64,000 nucleotides of DNA from Diphasiastrum complanatum (lineage: Eukaryota; Streptophyta; Lycopodiopsida; Lycopodiales; Lycopodiaceae): positions 6,951,315-7,015,314 of the forward strand of contig CM055093.1 of NCBI GenBank assembly GCA_029204225.1, given 5' to 3'. A model generated the notes under the pieces. The model made no database searches. It saw only the letters and a list, made by a program, of their open reading frames with translations, and had not been told where the DNA came from. Both the position numbers and the translations under genes were made by a program. Shown here piece after piece: positions 9,353-20,150 of the stretch. The first letter of the stretch is position 1; every line of letters starts with the position of its first letter.

Positions 9353-9870
9353 CATTCACACTGCTAAACAAAAGTGACGATTGTTGGTTATACACATGAA
9401 ATTTGTTGAGGTTAATGAGCGTGCGAAGCACATATAGTCAAATAGCATTATGATGGAGTGCTCACCAAAAAATGGCAATTGATCAGTTTATATTTAGTTG
9501 GTTGATCTTCAAACTAGCGAGAAAGATAAAGTGTAAAAAATGGTTAGAATGTGAACGTGAAAAAACGTATGTGTTTAAAAAACAACAGAAATCAATTCAC
9601 TTTCGTTTGCAAGATAACAACCGTATAAAATCATAATATTAACAAAGTGTAGATTGGAGTTGTAAGACTTAAGAGTATCATTAACTAATAGTGGTAGCCC
9701 CTAACTCATAAGGGCTAGGTAGTGGATGATATTGAAAAAGTCAATGCTAAATGTTGCGCACTCTCAAGTGAAAATCTAGATTCTCTTGCACTTCCATGCA
9801 CAAAGTTAAACCTTCTAAGATGAGAATCGTTGCCCTCCGAGACACTCTTGGCCTTTGCGGCCCATTTGGT
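9353..9870. other. No feature seen
   Basis: AT-rich sequence with no coding motif or clear repeat apart from the retroposon flank. Confidence 0.3.
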
Positions 9871-10023
9871 CAGTGGAAAGGACCCACATAGTGCAAGCCA
9901 CTTCAAGTGGCCTCCCCCCATTTCACAAGGAGTGGGAGTTGCGCCTAGGTGGCATTGAGAAGTGTGAGCCTTGGGTAAGTCAAGACTCAAGATACAAGGG
10001 AATACCCATTGGTGGGCCCTTTC
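9871..10023. repeat. Dispersed repeat R1, copy 1
   Basis: About 150 bases (AGTGGAAAGGACCCACATAG to GGGAATACCCATTGG) recur in direct orientation at 11545-11755 with small differences. Copy 2 carries a 51-bp insertion and then an LTR, so this copy shows the undisturbed state. Its identity is unknown. Confidence 0.7.
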
Positions 10024-10517
10024 TCTCCCTTTCAAAAAAACATAAATTGCATTACGTATTTAAATTTAAGCATTCAATGCCTTGCTTCCAAAAGAAAGGG
10101 GATTTCACATGGAATGACTTGAGCTTTCAAATTGGTGAACAAGTGCATGTTTTGAAATGGACCTCGCCCTTCCATGTAAAACCACCCTTAGACTCCATTG
10201 GTCTTTTTTAGGGAGTGCTAAGAACTACTTTGGCTTATATCCTTGTCTTTTGAGTCTAACTTCTTACTTTTCAAAATGAAGTATGAAAACTAGATAGACT
10301 TGCCATTTGTGAATGCCATCACTTTATGAGAAATGTCTTATAGGGTTCATCTATAATACTTCAAATGTATGTTGCATAATGGCATGTTGCAGAATTATGT
10401 TGTTTACCTCTGCCTTTTAATTTTAAAAAAAGAGTTGATTTTCTAGTGGAAGCTTATTATGCAATTGTCAAGTGCACCAATCAACTTGAATGAAAAATTC
10501 CCTCCACTTATTTTTAA

Positions 10518-10652
10518 CACCCTGAGCACTCCTTGCACCATGTCAGGGAGTGCATCTAAGGTTCAAACCAAGGAAAAGGCTTTGTGTAAGTTTTTCCTTG
10601 GTTCTCAGCCATAGATGCACTCCCTAACATGGTGCAGGGAGTGCTCAGGGTG
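10518..10652. ncRNA. Long hairpin, candidate microRNA precursor or foldback element
   Basis: The left arm (10518-10577) and right arm (10592-10652) are near-perfect inverted complements over about 60 bases, joined by a 14-base loop. The arms start CACCCTGAGCACTCC and end GGAGTGCTCAGGGTG. Only a few mismatches or wobble positions occur, concentrated near the loop. Length and loop size fit a plant MIRNA foldback; a tiny MITE with long terminal inverted repeats is equally possible. I see no obvious target duplication and recognise no conserved miRNA. Transcript strand is unknown. Confidence 0.5.
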
Positions 10653-11544
10653 CTGAGATTAAGCAAAGGCTGAAAAATTGGTCCTCTTGAAAGGCTGAAA
10701 ACTAAATAACTAGCCTTAGTTAAGAAAGAGCAGGTCAAAGGGTCTTTATCTAGAAATAGCATGAACATATATGTTATTTGTTAAACCTGTTACCTCGGTA
10801 CCAATTAAAAGTGTGTAGAGATTTTGCAAATAGAATGATTTTGATGTTGACCCTCTCAACCTTACAATTTTTCTCTCACAATTAGGCTTGTATATTGAGT
10901 AGACTCACAATCCATTATATGCAAGAGACATCTTTGCCTTTTCAAGGTGTCTTTATTTGATAAGTCCTTTTGTCCTTCGCAACTAAACGACTTGGATAAA
11001 AGAGAGACGTGTCATGTTCTTGTCCTTCACAATTAGCCTAGTTGGATAAGGGCAAGACATTGTCTACAAAAGCACAAGCTCAAGCCCTTGCTATTGCAAT
11101 ATTCAATATTGGCCCTTGAGTTCCTTATCGACATGGCCTACTTGGGATGTATATTGTTAACGCAAAGTATCTATTCTTGCAAAACGGTATATTTTTTCAT
11201 TAATCAAGTATAGTTGTTAATAATATTTATTTTTGGCAAGTGTATATTATTCAAGTTGGTTAAAGGAAGTAGGCAAAAAATATTTTTTCAAGAAAGTGCT
11301 CGAAACTTGGGAGAAATATTTCAATAAAAATAGGGTGTTCTAAGTTTTGGTCCTTACATCATTTTTAAAATGCACTGATTTTACCTCATGCATTTGTTAC
11401 AAGGTTTTAATGAGAATTTCAACCCATCATACATTTACTCTAGAAAACAATCTTGTAGAATAAATATGCCTTAAGTTGGGGAACTCAAGCCAATAGACTA
11501 GAAAGGAAAGTAAACAAAATTCTTATCTTAATAAAATCTCACAT
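10653..11544. other. No gene; weak direct repeat
   Basis: A degenerate pair (TTGTCCTTCGCAACTAAACG and TTGTCCTTCACAATTAGCCT) lies about 50 bases apart near 10970-11045. Nothing else is recognised. Confidence 0.3.
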
Positions 11545-11755
11545 AGTGGAAAGGGCCCACATAGTGCATTTTGATTAGTGGAAGCCAATTCAAGCAGCCT
11601 CCTCCCATTTCACAAGGAGCATCCAAAGTTTCTCTGGTCCCAAGTTCAAGCCCCCTTGGAAACCAAGATGCATTTCACAAGGAGTAGGAGCTGCCCCTAG
11701 GTGGCATTGAAAAGTGCCAACCTTAGGTAAGTCAAGGTACAGGGGAATACCCAGT
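11545..11755. repeat. Dispersed repeat R1, copy 2, twice interrupted
   Basis: This matches 9871-10023 from AGTGGAAAGGGCCCACATAG onward. It differs by a short TTTTGATTAGTGGA-like insertion, a 51-bp retroposon insertion at 11620-11670 and the arrival of an LTR at 11756, which cuts the repeat off at AATACCCAGT. The order of insertions is therefore repeat first, then retroposon or LTR. Confidence 0.7.
11606..11684 (+). mobile_element. 5'-truncated tRNA-derived retroposon with perfect 14-bp TSD
   Basis: CATTTCACAAGGAG occurs at 11606-11619 and again at 11671-11684. The 51 bases between them match the 3' part of the retroposon at 9267-9352 (ATCCAAAGTTTCT to ACCAAGATG), and copy 1 of repeat R1 shows the empty site. 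This is strong evidence for a target-primed insertion of a truncated copy. Confidence 0.75.
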
Positions 11756-12206
11756 TGTTACGGCCATATTCAGCAAAGGACATGGAATAGTCCTAATATG
11801 GTAGACCAACCCTCCAGTGTTCGAGATTATTGGTCATGCCTAGATTTAATTCCACATTGGGGCTTGTTTGTGACTAATGATCTTGAGAGGACCCAAACAC
11901 TCTAATTGAGACATATGGAGTAGTGCATGTACGTGTGACGGATATAGGCAGGAGGAATGGATGAAGAGCTGTGACCTATTTATTATTGACCTGCATGGGG
12001 ATTGCATGGGTTCATGCACATGACTCTACTCTCTATATATTGAGGTAGAGATTATCTCGTTGATGACTTGGTCTACGTTACCAGTTGAGCTCTTCTCCTC
12101 TTGCCATCACATGGCATGGCTTGGGGGCTAGTAGATCCAGGTTTGATCTAGCATTGGTTGGGTGGTTTTGCTCCATAGTTTGTCTTTTTCCCTAGTGGTC
12201 TTTACA
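11756..12206 (+). repeat. 451-bp 5' LTR of an element with no coding interior
   Basis: The LTR starts TGTTACGGCC, where repeat R1 is interrupted, and ends TTTACA immediately before a primer site. A TATA-like CTCTATATATTG lies at 12031-12042. No second copy is found in the window. Confidence 0.75.
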
Positions 12207-12207
12207 T

Positions 12208-12220
12208 TGGTATCAGAGCC
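12208..12220 (+). other. tRNA-iMet primer-binding site
   Basis: TGGTATCAGAGCC, one base after the LTR end. It orients the preceding LTR as a 5' LTR. Confidence 0.85.
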
Positions 12221-13600
12221 CGACTAAGATGCGGTCTTGGATGGGAATGGAGGCAAGTTCTATATTGGTTTGTAAGGTGAAAGCACTTGGACTTGGATTT
12301 ATGTCCCAGTTTGGAGTGCTGATTTCTCAAGAAGAATCGGTTTCGGATTCACTAATTCTTGGGAGAAGCATGTTCGCCAAGAGTGGTGGTAGAGTGCTTT
12401 CCCACTAGTTTGAACTTTTGTGAATATTGCTTCTAATTAGTGTAAGATTCATCATCAATTTCTTGAGTTTTTTGAGAACTTCTATGGGATGTAGAAAGTT
12501 TTGCATGTGAATTGTGTATCTTGATGCTTGGATTTCATACTATAGAAGGATGAGATATTTGCATTGTTAAGCAATGTTATTTAGGAATTGGTTTCATGCA
12601 CAACTGATTGAGTGTATTGATTCATTGATTGGGATCAATTTTTTCTGTCGTTAGTGAAAGAAGATAGTTATGTAAAATTGGTCTTCTTATGTTGCATGCA
12701 AACGTAGAACATTGAAGGGAACTGCAATTATGTTAATCTTCTAATTCTAGTTATGAGTCAGCAGTGAGATAAGAGAGAGCTTCACTCTTTGTGAGTGATG
12801 AAATGTTTGTTCCATGTTTTCCTTGGTTGATCTTTGCTTTGCCTAGTTTTTTTCCTTGGAGGTATTGAGGGAAGCATGGGAAGTGGTTTTGCAGTGTAGA
12901 AACACTTGTGCATGCCAATGATTTCCTCATAAGTCTACCTCTAGTGAGAGAACCTCCATGACCATGTTTTAGTTACTAATATTCTATCTGATTCATTGCT
13001 GAACAATTCAATCATTGCCTTTTGGGATTTATGCATGAATGAGATTTAGTTCTGTGGATCTAAAGTTGATTTCCTACAATAGAATATCAGTAGTACAAAG
13101 GTGTATTTTTCACCTTTTTTGGGTGTTGGAAAGAGGATTGAAAAGTTGTGGTGTTGAACACCCTGACTGGTAGATGAGTGAGCGGCAGTTGGACGCTTTT
13201 TCACAACAGAAGCTATTATGTGTGAAGCGCGTGAAGGAAGCCCATGATTGTCTTGATTAGTCGAGCTATTGGTTGCCAAAGGTGCTTGGATAGGTCAGAT
13301 TCCTATTTGAAACAACTGTGAAGCTGATGGATCCTCTCTTGTCATTAAATCTACAATGGATCGTTTGAGGTAACTCACTGATGGTGATCAAAGGGGCGCA
13401 CCTTTCTGTCTGTTCACCTGGTGAAGAAGTGACGGTTCTCGAAGGAGAGCTTCTAGATGAAGCGAGCTATGGTGGCGGCTGAAAGCACCAATGATAGCCG
13501 CGATGCAGAGGTATTTTTAGCTTGTAAGTCCTGATGGAAAGATGTGCACTCAGAAAATACAAATTCCAGCTAGAACTTTGGTGACAAATTGATAAAAGTC
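12221..13600 (+). other. Non-coding interior downstream of the primer site
   Basis: About 1.4 kb lies without gag or pol motifs in any frame and without long frames. It could be the interior of a large non-autonomous LTR derivative, or unrelated DNA after a deletion. A 33-codon frame at about 13394 is too short to support. Confidence 0.35.
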
Positions 13601-13665
13601 TCTCGAACGATTCGTGAAACTTTCGCAAAACTCGAATTATTTCTGTTCGAGAATAATTTGTGTTG

Positions 13666-14000
13666 GATCAATCAGGCTCTGTAACACAACAAGATGAAAC
13701 GAGACGAAATCTAGACGAAAACGAAACGAAGCGAAGCAAAGCGAAACTTAAACGAGCTCTGACATTGATTAATACTAGAAGCATAGAGATCGCGAAACGA
13801 AATGAAACGAAGTGAAACTAGACGAAAGAGAAGAATTCATGATCAGATCAATCAGGCTCTATAACGAGACGAGACGAAACGAAACAAAACAAGACCGAAA
13901 CGAAACGAAACAAAACTTAAGTGAGCTCTGAAACTGATTTACGCTTATAGCCAAGTGATCGCGAAACGAAACGAAACGAAACACGAAGCGAAAAACATTT
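13666..14000. repeat. Tandem duplication, 180-bp period, rich in GAAAC/CGAAA
   Basis: The phrase GATCAATCAGGCTCT ends at 13680 and again at 13860. Each unit continues through a CGAAA/ACGAA-rich stretch, then TTAAACGAGCTCTGA or TTAAGTGAGCTCTGA, then ATCGCGAAACGAAA. The period is 180 bases. The units have diverged most in the pentanucleotide tracts. The cluster lies beside the inverted CopC LTR and may be part of its promoter region. Confidence 0.65.
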
Positions 14001-14840
14001 GCGAATAAAATCAGTTCGTCAGGAATTCAAATATGATTGTTGGTCACTGTCGGCTATAACATTCCTACAATCCTTCAAAGTGTAGACATGCACTGTTATC
14101 TAGGCTAACAGATTAATATAACATTCAACAAAATCAAACCAATGTGCAAAATTGAATAAACAAGTGAATTAGATACACAAATAACAGTAGACAAATATTC
14201 ATTTGAGATCATACAATCATACAGAATAATATGTGCATAACAATCAGCATAATAATATGATCATACAATCAACTACAATATTATCTATTGATTTTTTTAT
14301 TTCTAGCACTGCATGACAGATCCACGAAATGCATTAATGTGAGAGAAATATAGCTCTCCCACGATTCGTGTCTCGCTTACTAGCGGACTTCTGGATCTAC
14401 AAATCCTCTACAAAATTGTCTCGCTCACAGGTGGATATGTATTCTGTATATTTTTTTCTTCTATATTATGCATCAAGCAGAGAGTATATAGTTCGTGAAC
14501 TTTTTCGTGTCGCATCATGTAACTTCCAGATCAGAAAGATTAAACATCTACAACTAATCACGAATTACAAGAGTGGCAGATTAGCCACGATCTAGAGTAC
14601 TTCTGCTGATGTCATGATATCTGATCAAATACTTGTACCCCTTGGTACTTGGCTGATCTTCTTGGTCCTTTGAGTAGCACGACTAATTTTGTGTCGTGAA
14701 CAATTTTGTGTCGTGTCGTGTCGTCTTTTGTCAAAAGTTCAGGATTGAAAGCTAGCAAAGCTTTGGCAATAGAAACATTTTGTTTCTTCAAAGCCCTTGT
14801 TAGGGTTTGGAAGAAAGAGGCCTTTTTGGCATGCATGAAG
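14001..14840 (-). repeat. Inverted 3' end and LTR of copia family CopC
   Basis: Reading minus from 14840, an AAACAAAATGTTTCTATTGC / AAGCTTTGCTAGCTTTCA stretch matches the sequence just after the CopC RNase H stop at 26726-26765. Further on, ATGACATCAGCAGAAGTACT and GATTAGTTGTAGATG match 27020-27110. The fragment is therefore a third CopC copy in reverse orientation. Its coding part is absent. Borders are approximate. Confidence 0.6.
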
Positions 14841-16171
14841 TTTTTTTTTTACTTATTTTTTTTTTTGGATGCATGTGAGTGTGGGGGGCCTGACCCTGTT
14901 GCATGTCTATCAGTTAGTTCACTGAGTAGTGCATGTTGGTAACCTTGGGATTTTGTGCATTTTTGTGAATGCATGGCTATTGGTAACAATTTTATGGTTA
15001 CATAGCCCGGATCCTTGAAGTCTTTGCAAAAATTATGATGTAATCAGCACAACAGTTGATTTGGGTTGATTGGAACTTTTGTGACATATTTTGGATCATT
15101 GATAATCCAATCTACCAGAAAGATCTTGGGTTACAAAAGAAGATATCCTACCAATGTCACCAATGTAGAAAAATCAGCATCTACACTCAAAATGAGATGC
15201 AAACTCTAACAGAACTTGATCAAACATGAATCAAATGATAATCTACTATTTTTTTCTGTACAAAAACAGCAAGCTTACTATATTTCACACATGTGGATCC
15301 AAAAATAACAAATATAAATCATTCTACACATAGAATTGCAAGCAATCACAAGTATAGTGCACCAATGGATAGTAAAACCCAAGAGAACCATGTATAAGCA
15401 TGAAATGAGATAGATAAGAGAGAAGATGTGTCTTTCCATGAGTTCCCTCCTTTTGTAACAAGTACTAGCCCTATTTGGCCACTTGGCTTTCTCACCAAAA
15501 CGCACCCTACTATTTTTGGGTCTAGATTCAACGTACCCAACATTCAAATTTGAATCTACTCAAACTCACATTCTAACTTTCCCAGACTTTTAAAAAGTGT
15601 TTATTCAAATGAAATTTGCGAGCTTGAATACTCTTGAGCATTCTAGCTCACTTTTTAGAGTTGATTTAGAGATTGCTATTGCGCTACTGCTTATCAACAT
15701 TGTGATTAATTCAGACTTTCATTTTAGTCGCTCAAAGATAGCATAGAGTACGCGGCTTCGATCCGCAACTTATTGTACTCATCTACTTCTGTTATGTTTT
15801 CATACTGAATTAATACTATCCTTCATTGCGTTCAGCTTAGTCTCAAATTGTATGCGTTTCTGTATTTCTTTGCGACTAATTCGTGAACAATTTGCGACTA
15901 ATTATTTGTCTGATAATTTTCGATGCTTAATTGTTTGGCTACATAGTCATTGTAGTATTGGCAATTTCAAAGTTAGTTACTATAAGTTCAAATGTGATTT
16001 CTATCACTATTGTTTTGTTTGAGATTGATAGGCATAGTCATGCATTGGAAAGATGAAGATAGTTTATTCCACCATGCATGAAAGTTTTTCTATCTAGACA
16101 CTCGAATTATTTTCATTCGTTTCTTTTTCAGGTTTGTTTTCTTTTTGAGATAGACCTATCTCTTTCCAACA
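14841..16171 (+). repeat. Unassigned DNA ending in the 5' LTR of CopF
   Basis: No coding motif is seen. The last several hundred bases should be the LTR of CopF, since it ends CCAACA directly before a primer site at 16172. I could not find the LTR start; a region rich in GTGAACAATTTGCGACTAAT near 15880-15905 belongs to it. Confidence 0.35.
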
Positions 16172-16227
16172 TGGTATCAAAGCAATTTCACTACTTCTTT
16201 CTCTAATTCTAACATGATATTAGAGCA
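16172..16227 (+). other. Two primer-binding-site-like sequences in tandem (CopF)
   Basis: AACATGGTATCAAAGC (primer match from 16172) and AACATGATATTAGAGC (match from about 16213) stand about 40 bases apart, both resembling the tRNA-iMet site. The second is followed by AAAAGCTCC, common in copia leaders. Either the LTR/primer junction was partly duplicated or one match is chance. Confidence 0.55.
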
Positions 16228-16316
16228 AAAGCTCCAATACTTGATATCTTTCGCGATATCAAATTGATATCATACTCATTAGTTCTTTTCAACTTTTCAG
16301 TATCAGAGAATTCAAA

Positions 16317-17045
16317 ATGTCTACTGATGATTCTATTCATAGTCACATTAACCAGTTGTAGAATCTCTTGCAATAGATGGCCACTGTCGGATCAGCCATA
16401 GACGATCAAGACGCAATTATGACATTGCTTTCAAGCTCGCACCCTGCATATGAGAACTGGGTGATGATCATATCGACACACATAGATTTAACTCTTACTA
16501 GAGTTATCACTATGTTGCAGCAAGAAGATAATTGAAGAAGTCAAGACACTCCGTCTACTTCCTCCTCTTAGGTTCTATATGTCAACAAAGGCTTAATGCG
16601 ACAGAAGCAGAAAAGCTCCAAGAAGGCTGCAACGAATCAAAAGCTGACTCAAGGTCAAGAACAATCATCGAATCCACAATCAAATAAGAAGATGAATTTG
16701 TTCATCTTGGTGACAATAGTACTCACACTATTGAAGGTGAAGATACTGTAAGATTGCGATTCCAGCATGATCAATTCAAATTACTATCAAAAGTCTTATA
16801 TGCTCCTAAACTCACTACAAATTTGTTATCAGTAACTAAAATTACAGATTTAGGTCATAAAGTAGAATTCAAATATGATCAATGCAGAATTGTTGATAGG
16901 AGTAATAAGTTCTTTGCACTCGATAAGAGACAGGGTTACTTATATAGATTGGCACATTGCTATTTTGAATCTAGTTAAGCTTTGAAAACCTCTATTCTAG
17001 TCAATAAAGCATTACTATGGCATCATCGCTTAGGACACTTGACAT
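16317..17045 (+). pseudogene. Ty1-copia gag and GAG-pre-integrase remnant (CopF)
   Basis: The gag part reads ATVGSAIDDQDAIMTLLSSS, HPAYENWVMIIS, LTLTRVITMLQQEDN and resembles the copia gag family that packages element RNA. After a basic segment the frame reaches VLYAPKLTTNLLSVTKITDL and YRLAHCYF, then WHHRLGHLT, the GAG-pre-integrase module. Stops and frameshifts are frequent, and the protease is missing or unreadable. One TAG follows GHLT where glutamine is usual. At about 17045 the sequence joins an inverted copia RT piece (CopG), so integrase, RT and RNase H are lost. Confidence 0.78.
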
Positions 17046-17345
17046 AGCTTGAGCCTCTGTGTATGAGATAAACATTAGAGTCAGCAGAGCTCGGGATGAA
17101 GTCATGCTGCAACAAGAATCGATTGATTCTATCAAACTAGGCCCTTAGAGTTTGCTTTAGCTCTAATGGCTTGTCCCTTTGGAAATCTTGATCTAGGCTA
17201 TTTGGCTAGTAAGCACATCTCACAAACATGTCGAATGTCAGTGGAGGGAGCATTAGATTTAAATCCTTGACCATAGAATTATGATGCATATACAAGATTG
17301 ATCTCATGTTTAGATGTCCTAATCTTTGATGCCATAATTGGGCAA
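17040..17345 (-). pseudogene. Inverted copia fragment: GAG-pre-integrase fused to RT (CopG)
   Basis: Minus strand from 17345: LWHQRLGHLNMRSILYMHH and, in a neighbouring frame, CRHVCEMCLLAK and PRSRFPKGQAIRAKAN, the beginning of integrase with its CX2C pair. At about 17170 it switches to RT (LKQTLRA, then FDRINRFLLQHDF and SADSNVYLIHRGSSYVK), with a TAG in place of the usual tryptophan after RA. Most of integrase and the first half of RT are deleted. The fragment faces CopF and meets it tail to tail. Confidence 0.75.
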
Positions 17346-19195
17346 CATTTGTGGAAAGTGCCTATTCATGATCCAAGAAGTACAGATTACCTTCTCTGTT
17401 TGAAGAGAAGATTTTTTTGTCGTGCTTGCAATTCCTTCTATGGAGTTATCTACTACAATTTTTCATTTTTTCTCTTATTTCAAGTTTTATCCTATCAACT
17501 ATGTCGTTTGTTGCTGCCTGTTTGTTTGTTCTATTGTCGTATGGTTTAGTGTGTTTTCTTTTGCAGCAGAACTATAGGTAATATTTCATCTGCAATTCTA
17601 TTCCACCCTCTACAATTGCAGTATCACAAGGATTGTCATTTGTATCCACTTCAACAGCTTACACAAATGACTATGACAACACTCAACGAGAAAAAGTAGT
17701 AGTCCATGCACTTCATCAACAATGTTCTATTTCAAAACAAATGGAACACCACTTCTAACACCTCCATCGCTGGCAGCATATCTGCATCTGCCTCTATCGT
17801 TGTTACCTCCATCGCTGCACATCTTTCGTGATCCGGCAAAAGATCCATCTTTCCAACAAGATGGAATATTCGTGACAACACCACCAGCACCATCATCAAT
17901 AAGCAATTGGTTTTACGTAAGCGATATAATATTCACGATTTTTCAATTGTGTCACCATGGCCATCACATCATCAATAAAGTGGTAGCTTGTACCAGTGAA
18001 GGGCTCTCAAGTCAAATAAAAGAAAAATGCTATGTGCAAATTGACGCAGACAACCAGTGTTCCTACCAACGCCAACAACAATGCTTTATTGGAAAAATGT
18101 ATATTGAGCAGTGGTCGCCCATACTACCGCTATTGTACATCATCCATTTGATCATCTACAGAGGCCCCAAAAAGCACAAGTCATCAAGCGACATCCCATA
18201 GGCCTATGTAAACTGAAAAAATCTCAAGTCAATCAGAGATTGAAGCTATGAACACACAACCTCAATGACAAAGCTATTTTCAAAGATGAGAAATGATGAT
18301 TTTGTGGAGAATCGTACAAAGAGCATTGGTTATATTATGGACAGATATGGAAATCCACACAAGACCCTTCTCATTCCTTTTTCTCATCCATTCATTCCCT
18401 CATGTTCCACCATATAATACATCTTGTAGCTTCATCTCACTTCTCCCATCCTTGTCTCAAGTCTTCATTCCTCCCCAATGGATCAATCTACACTGCTCTA
18501 GTTTATCTACTATAGTACTTCATGAAGCAAACAAATCTACGACATCTATAGCATACCATTGATAAAGTTCGTGGTGCTTGAAGAAACAAACTCAAGGATG
18601 TTAGAGGTTCTCAACAATAATAATGAGCCATGTCTTAAATCCCAAAAAAAATCGACACGTTAACAACTTGTTGATTATTAAAAAAAAAAAACGAGGCCAT
18701 ATACGTCTCTATACATTTGCGACCGCTTGAAGAGCTCTCGAACTCCATGAAGAATTCAAATAGCTACAAGAAACATCAAACGAGAAACCTCAGTTGATAA
18801 AAGTGCTTTTGCAAGACAATAATGAACAAAGAAATTTTGATCCATCTAGCAACATCCATCTATCCACCTTCACCACTTTTGAGATTACAACACCCCTCGT
18901 CACACCCAGTCAATCTTCCTCTCACCACCATTCAATAACCCCTTGTGTGACATTCACATCATGTCTCAAGAGATACTAAGCTCATGTACATCATCCGTTA
19001 AAAACAAGTCATCAACGAGCCAACTCCACCCTGCTTCAATTCAAATCTTCTGGAGATGCTCACAACCCTTAGAAGCTCCATCTCTTGTGGAGCAACACGT
19101 CAAAAAAAACCTTGATCTACAAACTACACTGACTTTGACTCCTTCAGCACCATAAGGAGCAAAGATTTTTACATTGCACTTGGTGTGGAACCGCC
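17346..19195. other. Unassigned stretch, including a 159-codon frame
   Basis: A plus-strand frame at 17722-18201 encodes a protein rich in leucine, proline, serine and histidine with no domain I recognise. A polypyrimidine run ending in GCAG near 17565 could be a splice acceptor, so decayed exons are possible, but there is no further support. The rest has no motif. Confidence 0.25.
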
Positions 19196-19317
19196 AAGTT
19201 CTTAACGGAGGAGATAATCTAGGCCCTCTATTCTCCAGTAGGTTCAGCCTTAGAGGAGGAGATTTAGTTTAGGGTTTTATCATTATGTGTTTATCACTAT
19301 GCTGAAGATAAATATTT
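19196..19317 (+). repeat. Internally deleted LTR copy, inverted relative to the next LTR
   Basis: TTCTTAACGGAGGAGATAAT and the following 80 bases match, in reverse complement, the start of the LTR at 19369-19710. The final ATGCTGAAGATA matches the end of that LTR. It looks like the same LTR with its middle removed, in the opposite orientation. Confidence 0.55.
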
Positions 19318-19345
19318 CCGCCTGTCATGCAGATGACCTAGGTTC

Positions 19346-19367
19346 TATCCCCGACAACGGCACCAAT
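19346..19367 (-). other. tRNA-Asp-type primer-binding site
   Basis: The minus strand reads TTGGTGCCGTTGTCGGGGAT. The Athila/Tat-type gypsy primer site is TGGCGCCGTTGCCGGGGAT, complementary to the 3' end of tRNA-Asp, so two substitutions separate them. Confidence 0.75.
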
Positions 19368-19368
19368 G

Positions 19369-19710
19369 TTGTATCTTCAGCATCCACACCAGCTACAACT
19401 CCAACTAGATCGAGTTATGGCTTCTCCCAACTAACCCTCACTAAGGCTATTTCCAACTAGCATGGATATGGGCAGTCATAGCCATAGTGAGTATTCATGA
19501 GGGTAAGATCCACTCTTCTCTCTTTTCTCTCCTTAGTTTCTAAAGCCACAATGACAGAAATCCTAAACCAAGCCTCCTTCTCTAAGGCTTAACCTACTAG
19601 AGAATGGAGGGCCTAGATTAACTTAAACCCATAATAATAAAACCCTAAACTAAATCTCCTCCTCTAAGGTTGAACCTACTAGAGAATGGAGGGCCTAGAT
19701 TAACTTAACA
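19369..19710 (-). repeat. 342-bp LTR of an Athila/Tat-like element, minus orientation
   Basis: Minus strand: starts TGTTAAGTTAATCTAGGCCC at 19710 and ends GATACAACA, one base before the tRNA-Asp site. Within it, about 47 bases near its start are repeated in direct orientation (CTAAGGYTNAACCTACTAGA, 19582-19627 and 19664-19710). No internal coding region of this element survives next to it. Confidence 0.6.
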
Positions 19711-20124
19711 TGTTACAAGATAAATAGTGTACAGTACAATGTGAAGTAACACAATACATGAAACCACACCAGGGAAAACACTAAAAGACAAGATAGGCAT
19801 GTATTGCAAATGAGGTTCTTCTCGAAAATGGACTCTTCCACTCCTATATATACTTGGAGTGGTTTACATATAGAACGCTTTTCCTTCAGTTTGATAGAGG
19901 AGGACTATTGTTTAGCATTCATTACCTTTTACACCTTTTCTAAAAGTGGTACTGGTTGCTTATAAAATGTCTCTTGACAACCAGATTTTCTCTCGACTCC
20001 ATTCCATTCAGAATAAGTCAATATAGTACCAACTAATCAACTTTTAAATGCTATCTCCTTGGGGAACAATCTAAATACTACATAAATATAGCAATTATGT
20101 GCTGGTATATTGCGACATATGCCA
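19711..20124 (+). repeat. 5' LTR of Athila-like element Ath
   Basis: TGTTACAAGATAAATAG begins exactly where the opposed LTR ends (TTAACA then TGTTAC), and the stretch ends GCCA five bases before a primer site. A TATA-like CTATATATACTTGG lies at about 19843-19856. The start is inferred from the neighbouring border only. Confidence 0.5.
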
Positions 20125-20129
20125 ATTTT

Positions 20130-20150
20130 TGGCGTCGTTGCCGAGGATAG
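20130..20150 (+). other. tRNA-Asp primer-binding site of Ath
   Basis: TGGCGTCGTTGCCGAGGATAG differs from the Athila/Tat consensus by two transitions. Confidence 0.8.

Noticed and set aside
10556-10768. 70-codon minus-strand frame
   Set aside because: Runs through the hairpin arms; the hairpin explains its composition.
13394-13495. 33-codon frame in the non-coding interior
   Set aside because: Too short, with no recognisable motif and no second copy.
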